Assembly (NCBI RefSeq): GCF_020026915.1
Contig: NZ_JAINUY010000001.1
Location: 186,001-250,000, forward strand
Length of the DNA: 64,000 bases
Direction: 5' to 3'
Source of the DNA: Flavobacterium potami
Lineage (GTDB): Bacteria > Bacteroidota > Bacteroidia > Flavobacteriales > Flavobacteriaceae
In this document: positions 40,424-49,246 of the stretch, one piece after another
How positions within the stretch are numbered: the first letter of the stretch is position 1
Layout: each line of letters starts with the position of its first letter
Made by a program: the position numbers and the translations under genes
Notes under the pieces: generated by a model
The model's input: the letters and a program-made list of their open reading frames with translations, nothing else
Database searches by the model: none
Told to the model about the DNA's origin: nothing

Positions 40424-43400
40424 ATGTTTAATAAATTTATACAAAGACCTGTTCTGTCGATAGTAATATCGTTGATTATTGTCTTTTTAGGGGTTTTGTC
40501 GGTATTGAGTTTGCCTATTACACAATTCCCTACCATTTCACCTCCAATGGTGAATGTTACCGCAGATTATCCTGGATCTAATGGTGAGTTAATGGTTAAG
40601 GCCGTTGTAATTCCGTTAGAAAGAGCTTTAAATGGAGTTCCGGGAATGAAATATATGGCTTCTGATGCCGGAAACGATGGTGAAGCTACGATCAAAGTAG
40701 TTTTTAATTTAGGAACCGATCCGAATCAAGCAGCGATTAATGTTCAGAACCGTGTGGCTTCGGTTACGAATAAACTTCCGCCTTTAGTAATTCGTGAAGG
40801 TATCAAAATTACTCGTGAAGTACCAAGTATGTTGATGTACGTAAACCTTTATAGTACAGACAAAAATACCGACATGAAATTCTTGTACAATTACGCTGAT
40901 ATCAACGTACTTTCAGAATTAAAAAGGGTAAATGGTATTGGTTCTGGAGACATCTTAGGAACACGTGAATATGCAATGCGTATTTGGTTGAAACCAGATC
41001 GTATGTTGGCTTATAAAATTTCTGCCGATGAAATAATGGAAGCATTATCTAGTCAGAGTTTGGAAGCTTCTCCAGGTAAAACAGGAGAAAGTTCAGGTAA
41101 ACGTTCTCAGGCTTTCGAATATGTATTGAAATATTCAGGACGTTTTACAACGAAAGAGCAATATGAAAATATTGTAGTGAAAGCCAATCCAAACGGAGAG
41201 CTTTTAAGATTGAAAGATGTTGCCAAAGTAGAATTCGGAAGTTCAATGTATGATATTTATTCTAATTTGAACGGAAGACCATCTGCCGCAATCGTATTGA
41301 AACAATCTTTTGGTAGTAACGCCAATCAGGTTATTGAAGAAGTAAAAGCTAAACTGGAAAAAATTAAAACAAGATTTCCAAAAGGAATGGATTATGAGAT
41401 TTCTTATGACGTTTCTAAATTCCTTGACGCTTCTATAGAAAAAGTAATCCATACTTTGGTTGAAGCCTTTATTCTTGTTGGTTTAGTAGTATTCCTTTTC
41501 TTAGGAGACTGGCGTTCTACTGTTATTCCGGCCATTGCGGTTCCGGTATCGTTGGTAGGAACGTTTGTATTCATGACATTTTTCGATATTTCGTTAAACT
41601 TAATTACGTTATTCGCTTTAGTATTAGCAATTGGGGTCGTCGTCGATGACGCGATTGTAGTTATCGAGGCCGTTCACGCCAAGATGGAAGAAGAACATCT
41701 GTCGCCATTCAAAGCAACTAAGAAAGCAATGCATGAAATCGCGGGGGCAATTATTGCAATTACCTTTCTTATGGCGGCAGTATTTATTCCGGTAGCGTTT
41801 ATGTCTGGTCCGGTTGGGGTATTCTACAGACAATTCTCTGTAACGATGGCAACGGCTATTATTCTTTCTGGTATTGTAGCATTGACATTGACACCGGCAC
41901 TTTGTGCGATGATGTTGAAAAACAATCACGGTCAACCTAAAAAGAAAACACCTGCAAATAGATTTATTGATGCTTTCAACGAAAAATTCAATTTAGCACA
42001 AGGTAAATACCAAAATCTGTTGGCGAAAATTGTGAACAGAAGAGTGGTTACCATTGTAGCGCTTCTTGTTTTTTGTGCTGGAACATGGTTAATCAGTAGC
42101 TCAGTTCCTTCAGGATTTATTCCAAATGAGGATCAGGGAATGTTTTATGCTGTAATTCAGACTCCTCCAGGTTCTTCTTTAGAAAGAACAAATAATATCG
42201 CTGAAAGAGTTCAAAAAATTGCTGAAGGTATTGACGGAGTAAAATCTGTTTCTTCTTTGGCGGGTTATGAGATTCTTTCTGAGGGTACAGGAGCTAACTC
42301 AGGAACTTGTTTGGTCAACCTGAAAGATTGGAGCGACAGAAAAGAATCTGTTGTGGAGATCATGCATGATATGGAAGAAAAATGTAAAGATATTGCTGGT
42401 GCTAATATCGAATTCTTCCAACCGCCTGCTGTACCTGGATATGGTGCTGCCGGAGGATTTGAGCTTCGTTTGCTGGATAAAACTGGTTCTGTTGATTACA
42501 AGAGAATGGAACAAGTAAATAATGACTTTGTTGCTGAATTGAACAAACAACCAGAATTATCAAACGTATTTAGTTTCTATAGTTCTAGTTTTCCTCAATA
42601 CATGATGAAAGTAGACAATGATTTGGCACAACAAAAAGGTGTTTCTATCGAAAATGCGATGAACAGTTTGTCAACTCTTGTGGGAAGTAACTACGAAATC
42701 AGTTTTATTAAATATGGTATTAACTATAAAGTAATCGTTCAAGCCGCACCAGAATATCGTGCGCAACCAGATGATATCTTGAAATTGTATGTGAAAAATG
42801 ATCGTGATGAAATGGTTCCTTATTCTGCTTTTATGAAATTAGAAAAAGTATATGGACTTTCAGAAATCACTCGTCATAACATGTATACCTCAACGCAGAT
42901 CAGTGGTTCTCCAGCTGCGGGATATAGTTCAGGAACAGCAATTAAAGTAATTCAGAGAGTAGCGGCTGAAAAATTACCAAGAGGATATGATATTGACTGG
43001 GCAGGTATTTCTGCCGATGAGGTGGCACAAGGTAATCAGGCTATTTGGGTATTCTTAATCTGTTTAGGATTCGTTTACTTGGTATTAGCAGCTCAATATG
43101 AGAGTTTTATTCTGCCATTATCTGTAATTTTCTCTTTACCGGCTGGTATCTTCGGAGCTTTCCTTTTATTAAAATTAACTGGATTAGAAAACAATATTTA
43201 TGCTCAGGTTGCCATGGTAATGCTTATCGGATTATTAGGTAAAAATGCCGTATTGATTGTAGAGTTTGCGATACAAAGGCATGCAGCAGGATTATCTGTT
43301 TTAGAGTCTGCAATGGAAGGAGCAAAAGCAAGGTTCCGTCCAATTTTGATGACTTCATTTGCCTTTATTGCAGGTTTATTACCACTTACTTTTGCTACTG

Positions 43401-43591
43401 GTCCAGGTAAAATTGGTAACAGAACAATTGGTACTGCGGCGGCAGGAGGTATGCTTATCGGAACCATTTGCGGGGTATTTGTAATTCCGGGCTTGTATTT
43501 CATCTTTGCTAAAATAGCAGAACGATACAAACTCGTAAAACATGAAGAAGAAAATCCATTAACAGAAGAAATTGACAACAATCATGTATAA
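40424..43591 (+). CDS. RND family multidrug efflux permease (HAE-1 type)
   Basis: 1055 residues, the standard AcrB size, with 12 membrane helices and two large periplasmic loops. FIQRPVLSIVISLIIVFLGV starts helix 1; the proton-relay pair is in ALVLAIGVVVDDAIVVIEAV (adjacent Asp residues, about 407); LFLGDWRSTVIPAIAVPVSL, and late PAGIFGAFLLLK plus MLIGLLGKNAVLIVEFAIQR. Takes substrates from periplasm or membrane in exchange for protons. Overlaps the OMF gene start by 8 nt. Confidence 0.96.
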   Translation: MFNKFIQRPVLSIVISLIIVFLGVLSVLSLPITQFPTISPPMVNVTADYPGSNGELMVKAVVIPLERALNGVPGMKYMASDAGNDGEATIKVVFNLGTDPNQAAINVQNRVASVTNKLPPLVIREGIKITREVPSMLMYVNLYSTDKNTDMKFLYNYADINVLSELKRVNGIGSGDILGTREYAMRIWLKPDRMLAYKISADEIMEALSSQSLEASPGKTGESSGKRSQAFEYVLKYSGRFTTKEQYENIVVKANPNGELLRLKDVAKVEFGSSMYDIYSNLNGRPSAAIVLKQSFGSNANQVIEEVKAKLEKIKTRFPKGMDYEISYDVSKFLDASIEKVIHTLVEAFILVGLVVFLFLGDWRSTVIPAIAVPVSLVGTFVFMTFFDISLNLITLFALVLAIGVVVDDAIVVIEAVHAKMEEEHLSPFKATKKAMHEIAGAIIAITFLMAAVFIPVAFMSGPVGVFYRQFSVTMATAIILSGIVALTLTPALCAMMLKNNHGQPKKKTPANRFIDAFNEKFNLAQGKYQNLLAKIVNRRVVTIVALLVFCAGTWLISSSVPSGFIPNEDQGMFYAVIQTPPGSSLERTNNIAERVQKIAEGIDGVKSVSSLAGYEILSEGTGANSGTCLVNLKDWSDRKESVVEIMHDMEEKCKDIAGANIEFFQPPAVPGYGAAGGFELRLLDKTGSVDYKRMEQVNNDFVAELNKQPELSNVFSFYSSSFPQYMMKVDNDLAQQKGVSIENAMNSLSTLVGSNYEISFIKYGINYKVIVQAAPEYRAQPDDILKLYVKNDRDEMVPYSAFMKLEKVYGLSEITRHNMYTSTQISGSPAAGYSSGTAIKVIQRVAAEKLPRGYDIDWAGISADEVAQGNQAIWVFLICLGFVYLVLAAQYESFILPLSVIFSLPAGIFGAFLLLKLTGLENNIYAQVAMVMLIGLLGKNAVLIVEFAIQRHAAGLSVLESAMEGAKARFRPILMTSFAFIAGLLPLTFATGPGKIGNRTIGTAAAGGMLIGTICGVFVIPGLYFIFAKIAERYKLVKHEEENPLTEEIDNNHV

Positions 43592-45035
43592 AGTTAAATT
43601 ATATCAATATAGTATTGCATTAGCTGTATGTCTGGCAGTTGCAGGGTGTAAAACCCCTGCGCCTGAGGCAGCAATTACTACAAGTACAGCTGTTCCTGAT
43701 TCGTTTGGCAAAACAACTCAAACTCAGGATGCGAACAATAATACAGCTGCACTAGCTTGGAAAGATTATTTTAAAGATCAAAACCTCATCGATTTAATTG
43801 ATATTGCTCTTAAAAATAATCAGGAACTAAATATCACTTTGCAAGAAATTGAAATTGCTAAGAATGATATCCGTGTTCGAAAAGGGCTTTTATTGCCAAC
43901 TGCAGGTTTACGTGCAGGAGCAGGAGTTGAAAAAGTAGGAAGATATACAAGCCAAGGAGCTGGTGACGCTACTACAGAAATTAAACCTGGCGTAGAAACT
44001 CCAGATCCGTTAGGAGATTTTACCATTTCGGCTTATGCAAATTGGGAAGTAGATATCTGGAAAAAACTTCGTAATTCTAAAAAAGCAGCTTTAAACCGAT
44101 ATTTAGCTACTGTTGAAGGTAAAAACTTTGTAATTACAAACCTTATTGCCGAAGTTGCCGATTCTTATTACGAATTAATAGCTTTAGACAATCAATTGGA
44201 TATTGTAAAACAGACCATCAAATTGCAGACTAACGCTTTAGAAATTGTAAAAGTTCAGAAACAAGCAGCAAGAGCAACTGAACTTGGCGTTAAGAAATTT
44301 GAAGCTGAAGTGCTGACTTCTCAAAGTATGGAGTTTGATATTTTACAGCAAATAAAAGAAACAGAAAACAAAATCAACTTTTTGCTGGGAAGATATCCGC
44401 AGGAAATTAAAAGAACGAATAACAATAATTTCCTAAGTCTTTTACCAGCAGCGGTTAGTTCTGGAATTCCATCTCAATTATTAGAGAATCGTCCAGATGT
44501 AAAACAAGCAGAATTAGAATTAGTAGCGGCAAAATTAGATGTAAAAGTAGCTCGTGCAGAGTTTTATCCTTCTTTGGATATTACGGCGGCAATTGGTGTA
44601 AATGCATTTAAACCTTCTTATTTGTTTACAATGCCAGAATCGTTGTTGTATTCATTAGCTGGAGATCTTGTTGCGCCTTTGATTAACAGAAATGCGATCA
44701 AAGCGGAGTTTGCAAGTGCGAACGCAAGACAAATTCAAGCGTTGTACAATTACGATCGTACGGTTTTAAATGCTTATCTAGAAGTTTCAAATCAATTGTC
44801 TAAAATTGAGAATCTTCAAAAAGGATATGATCTAAAGTCTAAACAAGTTGATGCCTTAAATACTTCTATTGATGTTTCTAACGATTTGTTTAAATCGGCA
44901 AGAGTGGATTATTTCGAAGTTTTGATGACGCAACGAGATGCATTAGAAGCAAAACTGGAATTAGTAGATACTAAAAAAGAACAATTAAATGCTGCAGTCC
45001 ATGTTTACAGAGACTTGGGCGGCGGATGGAAATAA
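43584..45035 (+). CDS. TolC-like outer-membrane lipoprotein of the RND pump (NodT type)
   Basis: 483 residues from the ATG at 43584 (MYKVKLYQYSIALAVCLAVA), with lipobox AVAGC then KTPAPEAA. Two OEP domains: ALAWKDYFKDQNLIDLIDIA and QLLENRPDVKQAELELVAAK with AEFYPSLDITAAIG. It completes an adaptor-permease-channel set. Start overlap with the permease indicates coupled translation. Bidirectional terminator follows. Confidence 0.92.
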   Translation: MYKVKLYQYSIALAVCLAVAGCKTPAPEAAITTSTAVPDSFGKTTQTQDANNNTAALAWKDYFKDQNLIDLIDIALKNNQELNITLQEIEIAKNDIRVRKGLLLPTAGLRAGAGVEKVGRYTSQGAGDATTEIKPGVETPDPLGDFTISAYANWEVDIWKKLRNSKKAALNRYLATVEGKNFVITNLIAEVADSYYELIALDNQLDIVKQTIKLQTNALEIVKVQKQAARATELGVKKFEAEVLTSQSMEFDILQQIKETENKINFLLGRYPQEIKRTNNNNFLSLLPAAVSSGIPSQLLENRPDVKQAELELVAAKLDVKVARAEFYPSLDITAAIGVNAFKPSYLFTMPESLLYSLAGDLVAPLINRNAIKAEFASANARQIQALYNYDRTVLNAYLEVSNQLSKIENLQKGYDLKSKQVDALNTSIDVSNDLFKSARVDYFEVLMTQRDALEAKLELVDTKKEQLNAAVHVYRDLGGGWK

Positions 45036-45058
45036 ATTGCCAATTAATTTGTAGAAAA

Positions 45059-45096
45059 AAAGCCTTTCGGGAGTAAAATCCTGAAAGGCTTTTTTT
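45059..45096. terminator. Bidirectional terminator, RND operon / histidine kinase
   Basis: AAAGCCTTTCGGGA and TCCTGAAAGGCTTT form a 13- to 14-bp stem (one G-T) with A- and T-runs on both sides, between convergent genes. Confidence 0.9.
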
Positions 45097-45128
45097 ATTT
45101 ATTGCTAATCAAAGAACTGTAATTTGTT

Positions 45129-46838
45129 TTATTTAGGAATTACGATTCTCGCTTTAAATCCGTTATTGGGTTCTGTTTCAAATTCGATGATTCCTTTAAC
45201 AGCCTGAATTCGATTTTCCATATTCTGAAGACCATTCTTTGAGATTTTTGTTTTTTCGCAGCCAATTCCGTTATCCGTGTAGTTTATATAGATTGATTTT
45301 GGATCGTTTTCAAATTTGATTACAACAAGATTAGCCTTACTGTGTTTTTTCATATTCACCATTAATTCTTGTAAAACGCGACCAATGGTGATTTTTTTAA
45401 TGTCATCAACCGTTTCCCAGTTCACACTTTCCAAATTAGTGGCAATAATATTTCTTTCGCCGGTATGATAAGCAGAAAGCATTTCCTTGATATTTTGGGT
45501 AAAAGCGATACCAATATCAATTTTATTATTTTCTTTTGAAATTCCTCTCACACGACCATAAATATCATCTAATTTTTGAAGCAGATTCTCTTTGGTGTTT
45601 TCTTTTGCTAATGACTGAGATTCTGCAAAAGCAATTACCTGAAAAACATCATTGGCCAGTTCGTCGTGTATTTTTTTAGCAATTCGGGTTTCTGTGTCGT
45701 ACGAACTTTTAAATTCGATAGCCTTATTTTTGTTTTTGTAATAACGGATTAAAATTGCGATTAAAATCAGTAAAAAGAATAAAACAATAGCGAAAACAAT
45801 TCGAAGGTATTTGGCGGTTTGAAGCGATAATTCGTTTTCTGCTTTTTCTAAACGAAGTTGTTCGTTTTCATCTTTCTCTTTTTTAGAATCATACTTAATT
45901 TTAGCAAATTTGTTTTTAAAGTTATTTCTAACCTTAATAATGCTATCATTTATTCTAAAGTATTGTTGTGTATATTTATGATTTTGACCGCTATTATTAT
46001 TTGAAATTAAAATTTGAAGTGCTTCTAATCTTTCATCTACGCTATTTAATTTAGAGGCAATAGCATAAGCTTCAAGCGCATTTTCGTCTGATTTATGAAG
46101 GTCTTTTTGAGAATAATAATCAGCAAGGTGGAGATGACTTTCAATACTTCCATAATTATCATTAGTTTCAATTCTCATTTTAAGTCCTTCACTCATTAAA
46201 TGAAAACCTTTTTCATCTTGTCCATTTTTAAAATAGGCAAAACCTAGATTGTCTTTAATTATGGCTTTAGAACGTTCTTTAGATTTGTCATTTAAAAATT
46301 TTTTATCTAAAATAGATTCCAGCAGTATGATTGCTTCATTGTATTTTTTTTGATAAATATATACCGCTGCAATATTACTCAAAGGTGCTTGTTTGCCTTC
46401 AAAACTTTCAGATTCTTTAACAGATTCATTATAATAAAAAATAGCATCATTATAAAGAGAAAGTTCCTTATCAGCAATACCTAAAATATTGTTTATACAG
46501 CTTATATGACCTTTGATTTTTTTGGCAAAAGGTAATGCTTCAGTTACAGTTTCTTTACTGCCATAATAGTCACCGTTTACTTGTTGTATAGTTGCCATTT
46601 GAATAAGCACATAACTAATATTGGCACTATCTTTTATAGTTTCAAAAAGTAACTTTGATTTATTAAAGTCGTAAAATGCTCTATTGAAATTTTCTTTTTG
46701 ATAATTTTCATCTGCGTTGTCTCGTAAACGAAGTGCCTCTTTTCTCGAAGATTTGATGTTAGGGTCTATGGTCTTTTTTTCTTTGCAGGAAAAAAGAAAA
46801 AGTAGCGGTATTAAATAAAAAAACGGGGACCGTAACAT
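45129..46838 (-). CDS. Lipoprotein/TPR-type membrane sensor histidine kinase (orphan)
   Basis: 569 residues. N-terminal lipoprotein signal MLRSPFFYLIPLLFLFSC (Cys 18), extracytoplasmic TPR repeats (about 40-300: AFYDFNKSKLLFETIKDSAN, AIFYYNESVKESESFEGKQA, NLGFAYFKNGQDEKG), a membrane helix (about 343-365, YLRIVFAIVLFFLLILIAIL), a dimerisation helix with the phosphoacceptor His in KKIHDELANDVFQVI (about 391), and an HATPase domain (LQELMVNMKKHSKANL, NYTDNGIGCEK, NGLQNMENRIQAVKG). NarL/LiaS-type output, but no LuxR response regulator lies nearby. A small lipoprotein gene precedes it on the same strand. Confidence 0.88.
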   Translation of the reverse strand: MLRSPFFYLIPLLFLFSCKEKKTIDPNIKSSRKEALRLRDNADENYQKENFNRAFYDFNKSKLLFETIKDSANISYVLIQMATIQQVNGDYYGSKETVTEALPFAKKIKGHISCINNILGIADKELSLYNDAIFYYNESVKESESFEGKQAPLSNIAAVYIYQKKYNEAIILLESILDKKFLNDKSKERSKAIIKDNLGFAYFKNGQDEKGFHLMSEGLKMRIETNDNYGSIESHLHLADYYSQKDLHKSDENALEAYAIASKLNSVDERLEALQILISNNNSGQNHKYTQQYFRINDSIIKVRNNFKNKFAKIKYDSKKEKDENEQLRLEKAENELSLQTAKYLRIVFAIVLFFLLILIAILIRYYKNKNKAIEFKSSYDTETRIAKKIHDELANDVFQVIAFAESQSLAKENTKENLLQKLDDIYGRVRGISKENNKIDIGIAFTQNIKEMLSAYHTGERNIIATNLESVNWETVDDIKKITIGRVLQELMVNMKKHSKANLVVIKFENDPKSIYINYTDNGIGCEKTKISKNGLQNMENRIQAVKGIIEFETEPNNGFKARIVIPK

Positions 46839-46889
46839 ATAAATTTACTTTCCCCGAAAATAGTAATTAATTGCATACTAAATACATTT

Positions 46890-47069
46890 TTATTCATCTG
46901 GATCTGCTGGTTTTGTTGGTGGAGTTTTATCGTCACCAGGACCATCAGCTTTCAAAGTATCGACAGGTTTTTCTATCTTCTTTGTTGGTTGTGTCTCATA
47001 CTCATCCGGAGTACAAGAAAATATAGTAAATAGTATCGTAAAAGCGATAAATAGTATTAGTTTTTTCAT
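46890..47069 (-). CDS. 59-residue lipoprotein upstream of the histidine kinase
   Basis: Frame MKKLILFIAFTILFTIFSCT, then PDEYETQPTKKIEKPVDTLK and a Pro/Asp-rich tail ending TKPADPDE. Signal with lipobox FSC and Cys 19. The mature part is about 40 residues, acidic and proline-rich, and so probably an unfolded tether. It ends 51 nt before the kinase start on the same strand, suggesting it is co-transcribed. No family recognised. Its coding nature rests on the signal peptide and codon pattern. Confidence 0.65.
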   Translation of the reverse strand: MKKLILFIAFTILFTIFSCTPDEYETQPTKKIEKPVDTLKADGPGDDKTPPTKPADPDE

Positions 47070-47580
47070 TTTGATTTAATTTAGAAATTAGACATAGGTA
47101 TTGCTGTCCGGATTTGATCCAGATCTTAATTTGGGCAATACCAAATTGTTTTAGGGAAGTGATTGTGTAGAACGGTAAGACGTAATTTATACTTCCCGAA
47201 TAAAGTCGGTCTTACGGTTTTCCACAATGATAATTAGAACTAGTTTTATATTTTTGTTTTAGTCTGCAGACAAAACTTGAACTAATTTCTGATGCAAAGG
47301 AAAGGCGTTTCTAAGCTATTGTAGATAGGGTATTCCTAGAATTCCCGCGTTTTCCTGAGATTCCCAGGAATTCCCGATCAAATAAAAATGCCAAGCCTGT
47401 TTTTGTATTAAATGTTATTTAATTTCATATAAATCTCTATTAGTATAGATGCAAAAAGTCGGGTAAAAGTTGGTTGCCTATGCATAAAAAAAATATAGAA
47501 ATACTATAGAATTGGAACAAAAATTGAATGTGTAGTAAAGATTGAATAGTAGAGAAATAAAAGGCATATAAATAAAGGTT
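47070..47580. other. Gap with nested inverted repeats, possible structured leader
   Basis: 47097-47104 GGTATTGC pairs with 47135-47142 GCAATACC; GGGAAGT (47154-47160) pairs with ACTTCCC (47191-47197); and ATTGTG...GGTAAGAC (47162-47181) pairs imperfectly with GTCTTACGG...CACAAT (47209-47228). All lie 30-160 nt upstream of the small lipoprotein ATG. A direct repeat GAATTCCCG occurs at 47339 and 47368. No gene seen. Confidence 0.5.
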
Positions 47581-48261
47581 TTGGTGAATAATAAAAATAC
47601 AGACTCGAACGAAATTCCTAAAAGACAGAAGATGCACAATTCATTGGAAGCATATAAAAAAGCGATTAAAAATAAATACGAGATAGAAAAAGAAGGAGAG
47701 CATTTTGATTATCTCTACAATCCTTCCCGCGGAAAACTTCGCGATTTGTGCTGGCTTATTTTCGAAAACAACCCAACGCAAGACGATCTAAATGTCTTTA
47801 AAAATTTACTGTGCTTAGATTTTGATCATTCTAAAAAGAATAAGTTTAAGGAACAAAAAGATAAGTTCAGACCGATTGAAACTTTCTTTAAAGGAGAAAC
47901 CGATCCATCAAATATTGATGCTATAAATCTGGCAGCCGTGATTGTCGATTTTCAACCGCGCCCTTTTAAGAAGTTTAATGAAAAGTGCAGAATTGAAGAA
48001 ACAAAACCAATTGAAGTTGTTGGTAAAGAAAAAACGACTGAAATAGAAATTAATGGCATAGAAAAAAGTGTTTTGGTGAATAATGAAAATGAAGAGACGA
48101 AAGATGTTCCTAAAAAGGCCAATCTTTTGTTTAATTTCAAAGATTTACTTTCTAAAAAAATAGCTCAGAAAATATATCCTCGCAAAATAATTACGATTGC
48201 AATTGGAGCGGTCGCCCTGGTGTCTTCTGCTTGTTTGTATTTTGTGCAGAAAAAAGATTAA
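47581..48261 (+). CDS. Hypothetical protein with C-terminal membrane anchor, 226 aa
   Basis: Not recognised. The start is uncertain: TTG 47581, GTG 47584 or ATG 47632 (MHNSLEAYKKAIKNKY); the PKRQK segment before the ATG looks coding, so the longer form is given. Basic/acidic N-terminal half with FDYLYNPSRGKLRDLCWLIF and DKFRPIETFFKGETDPSNID, then a linker and one terminal membrane helix (about 201-220, IITIAIGAVALVSSACLYFV), giving a tail-anchored topology. Its DNA is free-standing and flanked by AT-rich gaps. Confidence 0.65.
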   Translation: MVNNKNTDSNEIPKRQKMHNSLEAYKKAIKNKYEIEKEGEHFDYLYNPSRGKLRDLCWLIFENNPTQDDLNVFKNLLCLDFDHSKKNKFKEQKDKFRPIETFFKGETDPSNIDAINLAAVIVDFQPRPFKKFNEKCRIEETKPIEVVGKEKTTEIEINGIEKSVLVNNENEETKDVPKKANLLFNFKDLLSKKIAQKIYPRKIITIAIGAVALVSSACLYFVQKKD

Positions 48262-48599
48262 TTGGAAAAATTTCTAAATGAAATTGAAAAGCATTTTGAA
48301 AATTAAAATGCATGAAGTTGTAAAAAGAATGACTTTTTGAAGAATAATTTAGGCTTTTAAAAAATGTGTTTTTCGGCATATATTTACTGTTATTTACACT
48401 ATAAAGATAAGAAAAAATATCCGTTAAACCTAATAAAAATCAAGGAAATAGCGATTTTTTTTATACTTTTTTACACTTTTTTTTCTTCAAATATTTTTTT
48501 CTTTTTTTAGTAAATCTTGCTTTTCTTTCGTAGCCAAATTCTAATAAATTATTTATATTTATAAATCAAATTTTGATTTCGATCGTCAATAAATAAAAT
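48262..48599. other. AT-rich gap without recognised gene
   Basis: Long T-runs near 48455-48510 and a weak TTATAAATCAAATTTTGATTTC palindrome-like segment (TCAAATTTTGA at 48567-48577). No hairpin terminator or clear -7 box. Nothing else seen. Confidence 0.5.
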
Positions 48600-48965
48600 A
48601 TGAAAAAGCTTCTACTTCTATTACTTGTTCTTTGCGCTTTTGGGTGTGAAAAATATGTCGTTTCATTTGAACAACCAACCGATATGAAACTCGACAATTT
48701 AAAGTTGGAAGTATTTCTGGATAAAGAAAAGATTCAGGATATTAATTTGAAAGCTACAGAAGCATTACCGACCTATCAGACAATAGAACTATCAATAAAA
48801 GAGGAAGGAAAACATCAGCTGCAGATTAAAGCTAAAGACACCACGTTTAGTTACGAGATAAAGTATCCGGAAGAAAGATATATTATGTTAACTTCTCACT
48901 TGAAAAATAACGGCAAAATACACATTGGAATCTTAAAACAGAGCTATAAGTATAGATTTCAATAA
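48600..48965 (+). CDS. Hypothetical lipoprotein, 121 aa
   Basis: Not recognised. MKKLLLLLLVLCAFGC (lipobox AFGC, Cys 16), then EKYVVSFEQPTDMKLDNLKL and alternating beta-strand segments (LKVEVFLDKEKIQDINL, HQLQIKAKDTTFSYEIKYPE). Probably a small beta-sandwich outer-membrane-associated lipoprotein. Its stop is followed within 6 nt by duplicated palindromes. Confidence 0.7.
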   Translation: MKKLLLLLLVLCAFGCEKYVVSFEQPTDMKLDNLKLEVFLDKEKIQDINLKATEALPTYQTIELSIKEEGKHQLQIKAKDTTFSYEIKYPEERYIMLTSHLKNNGKIHIGILKQSYKYRFQ

Positions 48966-48970
48966 AAGAT

Positions 48971-49234
48971 TTTTTCTAACCGCAAGGAGCGCAAAGAAAA
49001 ACGCAAAGTTCGCAAGGTTTAGATAAAGCTTTGCGAACTTTGCGTTTATGAAAGTATCTGTAAATAAAAAACCTTATGTTCTTTGCGGTTAAATCAAGAT
49101 AGGTTTGTAATTTTTCTAACCGCAAAGAGCGCAAAGAAAAACGCAAAGTTCGCAAGGTTTAGATAAAGCTTTGCGAACTTTGCGTTTATGAAAAGTATCT
49201 GTAAATAAAAACCTTGCGTTCTTTGCGGTTAAAT
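48971..49234. repeat. Two tandem copies of the ACCGCAAAG / CGCAAAGTTCGC foldback
   Basis: 48971-49094 and 49111-49234 are each 124 bp and differ by about five positions. Each has outer arms CTAACCGCAAAG / CTTTGCGGTTA and inner arms ACGCAAAGTTCGCAA / TTGCGAACTTTGCGT. The spacing is 140 bp. They lie between convergent genes. Confidence 0.92.
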
Positions 49235-49246
49235 GATCACTATCTT

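Noticed and set aside
48971..49234. Tandem repeats considered as a CRISPR array
   Set aside because: Only two 124-bp units, each internally palindromic, with no spacers and no cas genes nearby.
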